64,000 bases of DNA from contig NZ_JAKLJA010000020.1 of assembly GCF_022213065.1 (NCBI RefSeq), positions 1 to 64,000 of the forward strand, given 5' to 3'. Each line of letters opens with the position of its first letter. Position 1 is the stretch's first letter. Both the position numbers and the translations under genes were made by a program. Origin of the DNA: Paraburkholderia tagetis (GTDB lineage Bacteria > Pseudomonadota > Gammaproteobacteria > Burkholderiales > Burkholderiaceae). Positions 52,820 through 62,232 of the stretch are shown here, one piece after another. The notes under the pieces are model-generated. The model made no database searches. It was not told the DNA's origin and saw only the letters and a program-made list of their open reading frames with translations.

Positions 52820-53752
52820 ATGGCGAAGTTTCAGGATCAGGACGTCATCGAAATCGTGCGTGGCGGCTCGCGCCTGCTGGTTGCGCCGCAAGCTGGCGGG
52901 CGCTTGCTCTCGTGGCATCTGCACGGCGCGCCGATCATCCACTGGCCCGACCCGGCCGACTGGAGCCAGCCCGCGCTGGTGCGTGGCGGGAATCCGCTGC
53001 TGTTTCCTTTCATCGCACGCCATCGCGTGGATGGGCGCATCGGGCTATGGCGCGACGCGCGGGGCGTGGTGCGCGAAGTGCCCATGCATGGTTTCGCGCG
53101 CGACTTGCCTTTCGAGGCGCAAGTCGATGCGCAAGGCCACGGCGTGCGCATGACGTTGAGCGACAGCGCGGCGACGCGCACCGGCTTTCCGTTTTGTTTC
53201 CGCTTTGAAGCCGTTTATCGACTCGTGGATGAAGCGACGCTCGACGTCGAGTTGATCACGACGAACACGACAGAGGCTGGCGCAGCCGCCACGCGCGATG
53301 CCCGCATGCCGTATTACGCCGGCCATCATTTCTATTTTTCCTTGCCGCATGCACAGCGCGGCGAGGCGACGCTCGCGCTGCCGCGCAACGTCTATCGGCA
53401 CCAACTGGCGGACGGCACGACGACGGCGCCCGAGGCGGGCGCCGCGCGCTACATGTTCGACGACCCGCGAATCGTCGACCGGTTTCATTGCCTTGAACGC
53501 GAGCCGGCGTGTCCGGTGCGCATCGAGCTGCCCACGCTGAAGCGCGCCATCGAAATCGATCTGCACCGTCCCGGCTCGATGCCCTGGTACGCCGTTACAT
53601 CGTGGACGCTCGCACCCGATTCGGACTTTTATTGCGTGGAGCCCTGGCTCGGCCTGCCCGATGCGATTCACAGCGGCCTCGGGCTACGCTGGCTGGAGCC
53701 GGGGCAGACGGAAACGGCTTCGTTGCGCATCGGCGTGAGCACGCTCGATTGA
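52820..53752 (+). CDS. aldose 1-epimerase family protein
   Basis: 310 aa from the ATG at 52820 (no strong Shine-Dalgarno; the frame is open further upstream). A galactose-mutarotase-like fold: early RLLVAPQAGGRLLSWHLHG, then NPLLFPFIARHRVDGRIGLW, a central AGHHFYFSL with a candidate catalytic His, and a late Glu in SDFYCVEPWLGLPD. It would interconvert anomers of the imported sugar or uronate before oxidation by the dehydrogenase. It lies 100 bases after the RraA-like gene. Confidence 0.75.
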   Translation: MAKFQDQDVIEIVRGGSRLLVAPQAGGRLLSWHLHGAPIIHWPDPADWSQPALVRGGNPLLFPFIARHRVDGRIGLWRDARGVVREVPMHGFARDLPFEAQVDAQGHGVRMTLSDSAATRTGFPFCFRFEAVYRLVDEATLDVELITTNTTEAGAAATRDARMPYYAGHHFYFSLPHAQRGEATLALPRNVYRHQLADGTTTAPEAGAARYMFDDPRIVDRFHCLEREPACPVRIELPTLKRAIEIDLHRPGSMPWYAVTSWTLAPDSDFYCVEPWLGLPDAIHSGLGLRWLEPGQTETASLRIGVSTLD

Positions 53753-53836
53753 AGGGAGGGCCGGTGGGCTCAATGCGGGCGCCGTATGACTTACAATCCG
53801 GGACATACCTGACAACTCACCGCGTAGCACCAGACC

Positions 53837-54526
53837 ATGGCTGAGCAGAAAGCGCCGAATATGCCGGCGCGGATTTACAGCGACATCCTGAACCGCATCA
53901 TCGAAGGCGAGTACAAGGAAGGCGAGCGGCTGCCGACCGAGCACATGCTCGCGGAACGCTTTGCGACCTCGCGTCCCACCGTGCGCGAAGCACTCGCGCA
54001 GTTACGTGCGGACGGCATCATCGCCACGCGCCACGGCTCGGGAACGACGGTCATGCGGCGCCCCGACCCGGACGTGCGCCGCTTCGCGCCGCTCGAAACG
54101 TTGTCGGACATCCGGCGCTGCTACGAGTACCGCGTGGTGGTCGAAGCGGGCGCGGCGGCGCTCGCCGCGCAAAAGGCCGACGACGCCGATATTGCCGCGA
54201 TTCGCCGCGAGTGGGACAACCTCCAGACCATCATTGAAACGTCGGGCATTGGCGCGAAGGACGACTTCGCGTTTCATATGGCCGTTGCCCGCGCGTCGAA
54301 GAATCAGTTCTTTATCACCGCGCTCTCGGGCATCCAGGAGCAGATGGTGTTCAGCATGAATCTGTCGCGCAACCTCTCGCTCGTGAAGTCCATCGAGCGG
54401 CAGCGCATCGTGCAGCAGGAGCACCTGGAAGTGCTGGAAGCCGTTCAGGCGCGCGACGCCCAGCGCGCGTCGCAAGCCATGCGTGACCATCTCGAGCGTG
54501 CGGTGAGCCGCATGTTCGGCTCCTGA
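53837..54526 (+). CDS. GntR-family regulator, FadR/FCD subfamily
   Basis: 229 aa from the ATG at 53837. A winged HTH at residues about 10-75 (ERLPTEHMLAERFATSRPTV, REALAQLRADGII), then an all-helical FCD ligand domain with metal-type residues (DFAFHMAVARASKN, HLEVLEAVQARD). FadR-type regulators of hexuronate genes (ExuR, UxuR) are of this kind. It probably represses the island through operators A, B and C and is relieved by a uronate or keto-acid intermediate. Confidence 0.85.
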   Translation: MAEQKAPNMPARIYSDILNRIIEGEYKEGERLPTEHMLAERFATSRPTVREALAQLRADGIIATRHGSGTTVMRRPDPDVRRFAPLETLSDIRRCYEYRVVVEAGAAALAAQKADDADIAAIRREWDNLQTIIETSGIGAKDDFAFHMAVARASKNQFFITALSGIQEQMVFSMNLSRNLSLVKSIERQRIVQQEHLEVLEAVQARDAQRASQAMRDHLERAVSRMFGS

Positions 54527-54613
54527 TGCGCGACTGAAGGCGCGGCGAACCGGTGGCGCGGCTGCACTCGCGCCGCGCCGCGCCGTGTCCTGTCCTTCTA
54601 CGAGCCATAAATG

Positions 54614-54650
54614 AAAAAGCGGGCTCCGCTTGCGCGAATCCCGCTTTTTT
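54614..54650. terminator. terminator between gntR and the phasin gene
   Basis: AAAAAGCGGG (54614-54623) pairs with CCCGCTTTTT (54640-54649) across a 16-base loop, with A- and T-runs on the outer sides. It serves the two convergent genes. Confidence 0.8.
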
Positions 54651-54711
54651 GCCGACCGCGACGCCCGTTCGGGCGCCCGATCAACGACGCCGAAGGGCGT
54701 CGATCCAGCTC

Positions 54712-55272
54712 TTACACTGCTTGCTTCGCGCCACGCGTGGCTTGAGCCGCAGCCTTCGATGCAGCCTTGGTGACCGCTTCGAAGTTGCTTTCGACCATCT
54801 CGGTAGCCTGCTTGGCGGCCTTGTTCACCGAGTCGTAGGCGCCTTGCGCAGCCGTGATCGCCGACTTGAATGCCGCGACGGCGCTTTCCGAGCCGGCGGG
54901 GGCGTTCTTCGCTGCGCTGTCGATGAGCGACTGCACGGCGTGCTGCTGCTGTTCGAACTGGCTTTGCGCAGCTTGCGAGAATTCCGCGTGCGCGGCCGAG
55001 ACGATCGCGTAGACGTTGCGGCCATAGGCCAGTGCCTTGTCGGCGGCCGGTTGCGCGAAGCCAGCTTGCAGTGCGAAGAAGCCTTGCGGATCCTTTGCCG
55101 AGAGCGTGCGCTGGGCGTGTTCCTGGCCTTCTGCGATAGCTGCGCGAGCCGTTTCGATGTTCAGTTCGGCGAGCTTGACTGCGCCTTCGAACGCTTTGTT
55201 CGTGAGACCGAAGAGGGCTTCAAGACCGGCTTTCTGGGTGGCGGCGAATTGTTCGGGGGTAGGCAGAGTCAT
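54712..55272 (-). CDS. phaP: phasin (PHA granule-associated protein)
   Basis: 186 aa, ATG at 55272 with CAGGAA upstream. A phasin_2-type helical protein: PEQFAATQKAGLEALFGLTN, then amphipathic heptad sequence and an Ala/Lys-rich tail (KAASKAAAQATRGAKQAV). It coats polyhydroxybutyrate granules in the cytoplasm and limits their size. A good sigma-70 promoter lies about 100 bases upstream, with TGC/GCA-type sequences that could bind PhaR. Confidence 0.92.
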   Translation of the reverse strand: MTLPTPEQFAATQKAGLEALFGLTNKAFEGAVKLAELNIETARAAIAEGQEHAQRTLSAKDPQGFFALQAGFAQPAADKALAYGRNVYAIVSAAHAEFSQAAQSQFEQQQHAVQSLIDSAAKNAPAGSESAVAAFKSAITAAQGAYDSVNKAAKQATEMVESNFEAVTKAASKAAAQATRGAKQAV

Positions 55273-55374
55273 GTCGTCGTTCCTGAGGGTGGACCGGTAG
55301 GCGTCGGTTCCGGTTACGAAAAAGAGAAAACTTTCAGTCGATCACCGTATTGGTGCGATGCAGCAATCGAGTTC

Positions 55375-55402
55375 ATGATATCTCAAAACAAAGACGTGTC
55401 AA
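55375..55402 (-). promoter_or_regulatory. sigma-70 promoter of the phasin gene
   Basis: On the minus strand TTGACA (55402-55397), 16 bases, TATCAT (55380-55375). Just downstream, GATTGCTGCATCGCACCAA resembles PhaR-type TGC/GCA sites; a second such site, TTGTGCGTCGCAA, lies at 55411-55423. Confidence 0.6.
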
Positions 55403-55558
55403 GGAAATTTTTGTGCGTCGCAACATTTCAGTAAACGCTTGATTCGCATTGAGAAATAGAGATAAGGCGAAGGCGTCCTGAAAGCGACATCCGGTGCGCA
55501 GAATTTCCTATGCGAAACGCATGCTTGCGCACATTGCGCGAGGTCTGGCGCGCCGAAC

Positions 55559-55804
55559 AGCGGCGGGCGACCATGGTCCGACCAGACCGGTTCCACCGAT
55601 GAGAGCCGGGAATCCGATGGCGAGATCGTGCGCAGTGCCTATACGCTGCATGCCGACGACGATGATTTCGGCCAGGCGGGCAATCTCGTGCGCAACGTCT
55701 TTAACGACGCGCAACGCGCGCAACTCATCGAGCAGGTGGTGGCGAGCATGAGCGGCGTGCGCAGTCCGGCGCGCTTCTGCGCGGCGCGAGGCGAGGGCGC
55801 ATAA
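55559..55804 (+). pseudogene. catalase C-terminal remnant
   Basis: No start codon in frame, but the reading frame ending TAA at 55802-55804 gives EIVRSAYTLHADDDDFGQAG, then NLVRNVFNDAQRAQLIEQVV. This is the typical end of a monofunctional heme catalase (the short helix after the D-D-D-F-Q-A/P-G motif). Upstream stops at about 55457 and 55463 close the frame. The heme- and peroxide-binding parts are absent. The remnant lies between the phasin promoter and the cytochrome b561 gene. Confidence 0.6.
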
Positions 55805-55989
55805 TGCGCGGATCGCCGTGCGCGCAGCCAATGGTGTCATGCCAGGCGTCATGCCGTCATAGGTGGTTCTGTGCAGTCCGCATTGCGCGCGATGGAATAA
55901 ATTCGCTGAACGGCGCGTTATTCCAGACTGAAACATTACGGCATGCCCACGTGAAAACGTCCCTTTCCGCTGAACCCCGTTTCGAGACT

Positions 55990-56565
55990 ATGGCCTCCGC
56001 GCAAAAATACACGCGCGTCGCCGTGCTATTGCACTGGTCGATCGCCCTGCTGCTCCTTGCTAACGTCGCGCTAGGCCTGACTGCCGCGCTGTTGCCCGAC
56101 GGTACGCTTTCCGACGAATCGATCCGCTTCGTCATCGACACGCACAAATCCATCGGCATTACCGTGCTGGGTCTGGCGATCCTGCGCGTGCTATGGCGCT
56201 TCACGCATCGTCCGCCTCCGCTGCCCGCTGAGTTCCCTTCATGGGAGCGCACGGCGGCGCACGCCGCGCACATCGCGCTGTATCTGCTCATCTTCGCGAT
56301 GCCGCTTTCCGGTTGGCTGCACGATTCCGCCTGGGTGGCCGCCGCTTCGCATCCGATGTATCTGTTCGGCCTTTTTCAGTGGCCGCGCATCGGCTTCATC
56401 ATGAATCTCGACGCCGCGACTAAAAACCAGTTGCACGATCAGTTCGGCGCGCTGCACACGGCATGCAGCTATGCGCTCTATGGCGTGCTCGCGCTGCATG
56501 TCGCAGGCGCGCTGAAGCATCAGTGGATCGATCGTCATTCGGTGCTGCGCCGGATGATGCCGTGA
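55990..56565 (+). CDS. cytochrome b561
   Basis: 191 aa from the ATG at 55990 (MASAQKYTRVAV); the open frame continues upstream but that part is not conserved. Four membrane segments with heme-ligand histidines: His in LLHWSIALL, DTHKSIGITVLG, HAAHIALYLLIF and VLALHVAGALKHQ. This di-heme b-type protein passes electrons from the quinone pool, often to oxygen or superoxide. The stop overlaps the next gene (GTGA). Confidence 0.88.
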   Translation: MASAQKYTRVAVLLHWSIALLLLANVALGLTAALLPDGTLSDESIRFVIDTHKSIGITVLGLAILRVLWRFTHRPPPLPAEFPSWERTAAHAAHIALYLLIFAMPLSGWLHDSAWVAAASHPMYLFGLFQWPRIGFIMNLDAATKNQLHDQFGALHTACSYALYGVLALHVAGALKHQWIDRHSVLRRMMP

Positions 56566-58094
56566 ACGACGAAAAAAGGACGGTCTTGAACGACTCGCTA
56601 GACCAGGCGCTCGCCCGCACGTCGCCGCGTCTCGCGCCGACGCGAACGCCAATTGCCAGCGTCGCGATTCATCTGGGCGTGATGGTGCTCTGGTGCGTGT
56701 TGTTTGCGCGCGCATTTTTTCTGCAAGGCGTGGTTGCGTGGTCGACCGGCATTGCCTACGTGATCTACGACACATTGCTGCTCGTGTTCGTGGCATGGCA
56801 GGCGCGCGTGCTGCTGCGGCCTGTGGGCGTGGCGGCTATTCCGGCTGCTTCGGGGGTGCCGGCTTTGCAGCCGGGTTCACAGCCGATTGCACAGCCGATT
56901 TCACAGCCGACCCTTGGCGTGATCGTCGCCGCGCACAACGAGGCGGCTGTGTTGCCGATCACGCTCGACGCGCTGTTCGCGCAGACCTGCGCGCCGCAGC
57001 AGATCGTGATTGCCGACGATGGTTCGAGCGACGGCACCGCCGCGCTGCTCGCAGAGCGCTACGGATTGATCGATCCCGGCGAAGGTCGCTTGAGCACGCC
57101 TTCGCCTGGCTATCCGAACCTGCGCTGGCTGAGGCTGCCGCACGGCGGCAAGGCGCGTGCGCTCAATGCGGCGCTCGGCGCGATTCGGACCGACGCGGTG
57201 ATGACGGTCGATGCCGATACGCTGCTCGAACCCGACGCCTGTGCGGCCATGGCCGACGCGTTTGGCCGCGAGCCCGCGCTCGTGGCGGCGGCGGGGCTGC
57301 TCACGCCGGTTTGCGGCACTTCGCCGAGCGGGCGCTTTTTTCAGTGGTTCCAGACCTACGAGTACATTCGCAATTTCATCTCGCGCTTCGCGTGGATGCG
57401 CGCGGACAGTCTGTTGCTCGTCTCCGGCGCGTTCGCGGCCTTCCGGCGCGACGCGGTGATGGCGGTGGGTGGTTTCGACCCGCATTGCCTTGTAGAGGAT
57501 TACGAACTGATTCACCGGCTGCGACGCCATTCGGCGCGCGAAGCGCTGGGCTGGGACGTGCGTGTGATCGGTGCTGCTCGCGCCCGCACCGACGCGCCCG
57601 GCACGCTCGCCAGTTTCCTGCGGCAGCGCCGCCGCTGGTTCGCGGGCTTTTTGCAGACCCAGTACTGGTATCGCGACATGACCGGGAACCGTCGCTACGG
57701 CAAGCTCGGCCTCATGATGCTGCCGGTGAAGGCGTTCGACACCGTGCAGCCCATTTACGGCCTCACGGCGTTCGCGCTGTTGCTCGGTTTTCTCTTCGAC
57801 GGGCGCTTCACGATCGTGTTGCCGGTGCTGGCGGTGATCGTCGGGAAGATTGCGATCGACCTCGCGTTCCATTTGTTTTCGTTGCATCTGTACCGGCGCT
57901 GGAGCGGAGACCGCACCCGTTCCAGCTTCGGCATGGCGCTGCTTGCGGCGATCTTCGAGCCGTTCTCGTTCCAGTTGATGCGCCACGCCGGTGCTGCGCT
58001 CGGCTGGCTGCACTTCCTGCTCGGGCGGCGCAAGTGGGGCGTGCAGCAGCGCACAGGCCTCGGCGCACCGCGGGGGCGTGGGACGGCGGTGTAG
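56562..58094 (+). CDS. processive family-2 glycosyltransferase
   Basis: 510 aa from the GTG at 56562 (GTGA overlap). A TTG at 56586 has a better AAGGA signal and may be the true start. Two N-terminal membrane segments, a cytoplasmic GT2 domain with DDGSSDGT, DxD in TVDADTLLEPDA, the base Asp in LVEDYELIHRL, and QRRRWFAGF, the Q-x-x-R-W motif of processive synthases, then three C-terminal membrane segments. It resembles PgaC/IcaA-type polysaccharide synthases. A short Q-P-rich repeat (SQPIAQPISQPT) precedes the catalytic domain. No other exopolysaccharide genes are adjacent. Confidence 0.82.
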   Translation: MNDEKRTVLNDSLDQALARTSPRLAPTRTPIASVAIHLGVMVLWCVLFARAFFLQGVVAWSTGIAYVIYDTLLLVFVAWQARVLLRPVGVAAIPAASGVPALQPGSQPIAQPISQPTLGVIVAAHNEAAVLPITLDALFAQTCAPQQIVIADDGSSDGTAALLAERYGLIDPGEGRLSTPSPGYPNLRWLRLPHGGKARALNAALGAIRTDAVMTVDADTLLEPDACAAMADAFGREPALVAAAGLLTPVCGTSPSGRFFQWFQTYEYIRNFISRFAWMRADSLLLVSGAFAAFRRDAVMAVGGFDPHCLVEDYELIHRLRRHSAREALGWDVRVIGAARARTDAPGTLASFLRQRRRWFAGFLQTQYWYRDMTGNRRYGKLGLMMLPVKAFDTVQPIYGLTAFALLLGFLFDGRFTIVLPVLAVIVGKIAIDLAFHLFSLHLYRRWSGDRTRSSFGMALLAAIFEPFSFQLMRHAGAALGWLHFLLGRRKWGVQQRTGLGAPRGRGTAV

Positions 58095-58221
58095 CCCGTT
58101 GCCCTGAATGCGCCTGAGCGTGCCGCAGCGTCCGCATATCGGTCTGCACACGGTATTCTCCTCGTGACAAGCGAAGCGCGAGCCCTCGCGCGTTCTTCGA
58201 CACGACACAGGAGGCAAGCCG

Positions 58222-59940
58222 ATGAAGCAAGACGACCCGACCGTACCGGACCCGCAGGGAAAAGACGAAGCGCCAGCGCTAAGCGGCTCCGATCATAACG
58301 GTCCGGACGATCCTGCACGCAGGCGCGTGCTGGGCGGGATCGCAGCGGTTGGTGTGGGGCTTGCGCTCGGCGGCTGCCAGTCGCCCGAGCAAGGCGCGGG
58401 CGCGGTGCCGCGCAGTGCCGGCGATGCGCGCCTCGACGCGGCGCTGCGCGACCAGGTGCGCCACATCGTCGTGATCTATGCGGAGAACCGCAGCTTCGTC
58501 AACCTCTACGGCAATTTCCCGGGCGTGCAGACGCCACTCTCCGGCGTGCCTGCACAGCGCTATGTGCAACTCGACCGCGACGGCAAGACGCCGCTCGCGC
58601 AATTGCCGAAGATCTGGGGCGGCCTGGTTCCGCAGGCGCAAGAGCTCGATGGCAAGCGCTACATGATCGGCGAGCAGGCCATTACCGGCCTTGCGAACCG
58701 GCCGTTTCGCATCGGCGACGCGCAGGGCAATCCGTTGCCGAACGGAATCAAAACGCGCGATCTTATCCATCGCTTCTACCAGAACCAGATGCAGATCAAC
58801 GCGGGCCGCAACGACCAGTTCGCCGCGTGGGGCGATTCGGGCGGCCTCGTGATGGGCTACTACGAGAATTCCGCGCAGACGCTGCGGCTCTGGAAACTCG
58901 CGCAGCAATACACGCTTTGCGACAACTTCTTCATGGCGGCGTTCGGCGGCTCGTGGCTCAACCATATCTATCTGATTTCCGCGCAGGCGCCGTACTATCC
59001 CGACATTCAGTCGAGTCCGGCGAAGTCTCTCGTCTCTGTGCTCGAAGGCGACGATCCGCTTGGCACGCGTCTGAAGCTCGCGCCCAGTTGCCCGTCTTCG
59101 GCGCTTGGCGGGCCGCCGAAGTTCGTGAACGACGGCCTCTTCACGCCCGACGGCTATGCGGTCAACACGATGGCGCCGCCGTATCAGCCGAGCAGTGTGC
59201 GGCCCGCTGAAGGCGGCAATCCCGCGTGGGCCGATCCGGCCAATCCGCGCGTGATGCCGCCGCAAACCTACGCGACGATCGGTGACCGGCTCTCCGCCAA
59301 GGGCATCGACTGGGCCTGGTATAGCGGCGCCTGGCAATATGCGCTCGACCATCGCGACACCGGCGCGGTGCCCGACTTTCAGTATCACCACCAGCCGTTC
59401 AACTACTTCGCGAACTATGCGCCGGGCACGGCCGCGCGCGCACGGCACCTGCGCGACGCGGGTCTGGGCGACGAGCCGGCCACGAACCGCCTGCTCGCCG
59501 ACATCGACGCGGGGCGGCTGCCCGCCGTCACCTTCTACAAGCCGCAGGGCAACCTGAATATGCACGCCGGCTACGCCGACGTGGCGTCGGGCGACCGCCA
59601 CATCGCCGGCGTGATCGAGCGTCTGCAGCGCAGCGAGTACTGGGCGAATACGGTGATCGTGATGACGCACGACGAGAACGGCGGCTGGTGGGATCCGGTC
59701 GCGCCGCCGCAGGGCGACCGCTGGGGGCCGGGCTCGCGCATTCCGGCACTGGTGATCGCACCGTTCGCGAAGAAGGGCTACGTGGATCACACGTTCTACG
59801 ACTCCAACTCGATCCTGCGCTTCATCAGCCGCGTGCACGGGCTCGCGCCGCTCGACGGCGTGGCGTCGCGCGAGCGCGCCTGCGCTTCGCGCGGGCAGAC
59901 GCCGCCGGGCGATCTCACGGGGGCGCTCGAGCTGGCGTGA
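58222..59940 (+). CDS. Tat-exported acid phosphatase / phosphoesterase (AcpA family)
   Basis: 572 aa. The N-terminus is hydrophilic (about 30 residues), then ARRRVLGGIAAVGVGLALGG with a lipobox Cys, a Tat lipoprotein signal. The catalytic domain is the PF04185 phosphoesterase type: HIVVIYAENRSFVNLYGNF with the metal Glu-Asn, GSWLNHIYLISAQAP, and a C-terminal VMTHDENGGWWDPVAPP. The family includes AcpA acid phosphatase and phospholipase C. The exact substrate cannot be read from the sequence. Confidence 0.83.
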   Translation: MKQDDPTVPDPQGKDEAPALSGSDHNGPDDPARRRVLGGIAAVGVGLALGGCQSPEQGAGAVPRSAGDARLDAALRDQVRHIVVIYAENRSFVNLYGNFPGVQTPLSGVPAQRYVQLDRDGKTPLAQLPKIWGGLVPQAQELDGKRYMIGEQAITGLANRPFRIGDAQGNPLPNGIKTRDLIHRFYQNQMQINAGRNDQFAAWGDSGGLVMGYYENSAQTLRLWKLAQQYTLCDNFFMAAFGGSWLNHIYLISAQAPYYPDIQSSPAKSLVSVLEGDDPLGTRLKLAPSCPSSALGGPPKFVNDGLFTPDGYAVNTMAPPYQPSSVRPAEGGNPAWADPANPRVMPPQTYATIGDRLSAKGIDWAWYSGAWQYALDHRDTGAVPDFQYHHQPFNYFANYAPGTAARARHLRDAGLGDEPATNRLLADIDAGRLPAVTFYKPQGNLNMHAGYADVASGDRHIAGVIERLQRSEYWANTVIVMTHDENGGWWDPVAPPQGDRWGPGSRIPALVIAPFAKKGYVDHTFYDSNSILRFISRVHGLAPLDGVASRERACASRGQTPPGDLTGALELA

Positions 59941-60432
59941 TGTTGTGACGGGCCGTGCGGGCGCGGGGCGATACGGGAAGAGCGGATACGAAACGCGCTC
60001 GCGCTCGCCGCACACCCTGGCGTCCGCACGTGGGTTGCTCATTGGAAACGCAGTTGCTGCTTCCGTGACTGAATCGATGAACTACTCGTCCGATCAATGA
60101 GTTGGCGCGATCCCCAGGCGGTTATCAACAGAGTTGTCCAGAAAAACTGTGGACAACTTTTTCGCGCAAAATTTGTGCATCGGTCATGACTTTGGCGCAC
60201 TTGCTGTTTCAAATCATGAGCTTGGCGTAAATGTCCCAAGGTTGCCCACAAGGCTGTGAACAAAATCTGTGGACAAGCGCGGCGCCGATGTTCGTATCGG
60301 CGGCAAATCTGCTGCAATCGGAAACGGTGTGCACAATCCGATACGCATCAAATACTTGCCGTACTCGTCCCGGAGTTACTCACAGGGCTCTCAACAAAAT
60401 CTGTGGATAGCGCACCCAGATGCTGATACGCC
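59941..60432. other. intergenic region with DnaA-box-like cluster
   Basis: About 490 bases without a gene. DnaA-box-like 9-mers (TTATCCACA, either strand): TTATCAACA 60122, TGTGGACAA 60149 and 60268, TGTGGATAG 60402, plus weaker TTGCCCACA 60242 and TGTGAACAA 60255. A 14-base direct repeat ACAAAATCTGTGGA ends the last two groups. A hairpin AGTTGTCC/GGACAACT with TTTTT at 60132-60162 could end acpA transcription. Confidence 0.6.
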
Positions 60433-60540
60433 TTGCAGCCGCCTTGCGCGAGGCCTGGCTTCCGCTCGATAATCGCCCTCGATACGCTTGTTCGCGACGT
60501 CTCGCGCGTTGCAACTTCTCCTCCCACTCTGCGTCGCGCC

Positions 60541-61980
60541 GTGCTCAAAAACTCGCGCTTTGCCGGTCTTCTGCGTATTCCCGGTTTTCTGCCGCTCGCC
60601 GGCGCCACGCTGATGCTGGGCGTGGCGATGTCATTCACCGCACCGTATTTGTCCTTGTTCGGCGTCGAACGTGCCGGCATGACGCCGTTGCGGCTTGGCG
60701 TGTTCATGACTGCGATCGCGGCGAGCGGCGTCATCGCCAGCACGGCGGCGGGGCGCTGGAGCGACGCCACGGGCAAGCATCGGCCGCTGTTGCTCGCTTC
60801 GCTGTGCGCCGCCACGCTTGGCTATCTATGCTTGTGCATCGTGCGCGACTACCGCTGGCTGCTCGCGGTGGGTATCGCGTTCATCGGCGCGGGCGGCTGC
60901 GCGCTCTCGCTTGTCTTCTCGTTCAGCCGCGCGGCACTGCCCGCCGCCGACGACGCCGAGCGCACCTTCGCGAGCGCCACCTTGCGCACGATTCTTTCGG
61001 CGGCCTGGGTGTTCGGGCCGGCCGTTGGCGCGCTGGTGCTCGCGGCCACCAGTTTCTACGGACTCTTTCTGTTCGCGGCGGCGAGCTTTGCCGCCTGCGG
61101 CACGATCGTCTGGCGCATGCGCGAGCCGCGCCATGACGAGCACGCCACACAGCATCTGATGACGCGGCCCACGGCGGAGGAGGTGGCCGGTGAGCTAGCC
61201 GAAGCGGCTGTTGCGCCCTACGAAGGGCAGCCGCTCAACCAGGCCGAGGTGCAGCCCGCGGTGAGGCAGCGCGTGCATGCGAGCGCGCCCGACGCCTCGC
61301 AGAGCGACATCATGCGCGCGGTGGTTGCGCTTACGCTCATCGGCCTTGCCGCCAACGCGACGATGATCGTGCTGCCGCTCTATATCGTGCACGGCCTGCA
61401 GGGCACGCGTATCGACGTCTCGATCATGCTCGGGCTCGGCGCGTTGATGGAAATTCCCATGATGCTCGCGCTGGGCGCGAAGGCGTCGCGCCTGAACAAG
61501 TTGCGCTGGCTCGCTGCGTGCGCCGTCGTGCACGCCGTGTATTTCGTGTCGATGTCGGCGGCACCCGGCGTGCATGCGCTCATCCCCATGCAGATCCTCA
61601 ACGCATTCGTGGTGGCCGTTACGTCCTGTCTCGGCATGACCTATGTGCAGGATCTGATGCCCGAATCGCCCGGGCGCGCCACGGCGCTGTTCTTCAACGC
61701 CGCGCGGCTGGGCTCGATTCTTTCCGGCGTGCTCTCGGGTCTGCTCGTGCAGGCGTTCGGATATCGCGGCACGTTTCTGTTCTGCGGCGTGCTCGCGCTT
61801 TGTGCACTTGTTTTGTTCGCGGTTCCGGGCGAGTTGTATCCGCAAATGGCGCGCGCCGCGCGGCGCCATGCGAGAGAACGTTTCGGCTCGCGCTCGGGGC
61901 GCGCCGGCAGCAGCGTTGGCAATGCCCGCAGCTTTGGAAGCGCGAAGCGGCGCAACGAAGTGATTGGCGATCCTGATTAA
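60541..61980 (+). CDS. MFS transporter, sugar-efflux (SetA/SotA-like)
   Basis: About 479 aa from the GTG at 60541; no start has a good Shine-Dalgarno and the frame is open back to 60433. Twelve membrane segments with a long central loop (about residues 200-255). LSLFGVERAGMTPLRLGVFM followed by AGRWSDATGKHRPL resembles the SET sugar-efflux family. The C-terminal tail (about 45 residues, R/S/G-rich) is cytoplasmic. Substrate unknown. Confidence 0.75.
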   Translation: MLKNSRFAGLLRIPGFLPLAGATLMLGVAMSFTAPYLSLFGVERAGMTPLRLGVFMTAIAASGVIASTAAGRWSDATGKHRPLLLASLCAATLGYLCLCIVRDYRWLLAVGIAFIGAGGCALSLVFSFSRAALPAADDAERTFASATLRTILSAAWVFGPAVGALVLAATSFYGLFLFAAASFAACGTIVWRMREPRHDEHATQHLMTRPTAEEVAGELAEAAVAPYEGQPLNQAEVQPAVRQRVHASAPDASQSDIMRAVVALTLIGLAANATMIVLPLYIVHGLQGTRIDVSIMLGLGALMEIPMMLALGAKASRLNKLRWLAACAVVHAVYFVSMSAAPGVHALIPMQILNAFVVAVTSCLGMTYVQDLMPESPGRATALFFNAARLGSILSGVLSGLLVQAFGYRGTFLFCGVLALCALVLFAVPGELYPQMARAARRHARERFGSRSGRAGSSVGNARSFGSAKRRNEVIGDPD

Positions 61981-62232
61981 TTGCCTGCGAACGAAAAACC
62001 GCGCAATCGCCGCGCCGCCTCGAAGCACTCCATTCGAAGCATTCAATGCATATAGGTGACGCGGCGCGAGCGGTGGCTCAGCAGCAGGCCCGCGTCGAGT
62101 AGCGCGATGGCGAACCAGCGCGCCGTCTTGAGCGTGCCGCTCACGCTGGGTTCATGAAACCTCCGGTCGGCTGGAATGCGTGCTTTGGCACTGACTCCGG
62201 CGCCATGATGCTGCAAGTCCGATTCAAATGCA

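Noticed and set aside
56860..56925. Short repeats encoding SQPIAQPISQPT in the glycosyltransferase
   Set aside because: Small in-frame linker repeat; noted in the gene entry but not a separate element.
58279..60042. 587-codon minus-strand frame across the acid phosphatase
   Set aside because: Antisense shadow; the plus-strand phosphatase has all family motifs.
60122..60410. Calling the DnaA-box cluster a replication origin
   Set aside because: No dnaA, parAB, gidA or rep gene is near and the boxes are imperfect; kept only as a DnaA-box-like region.
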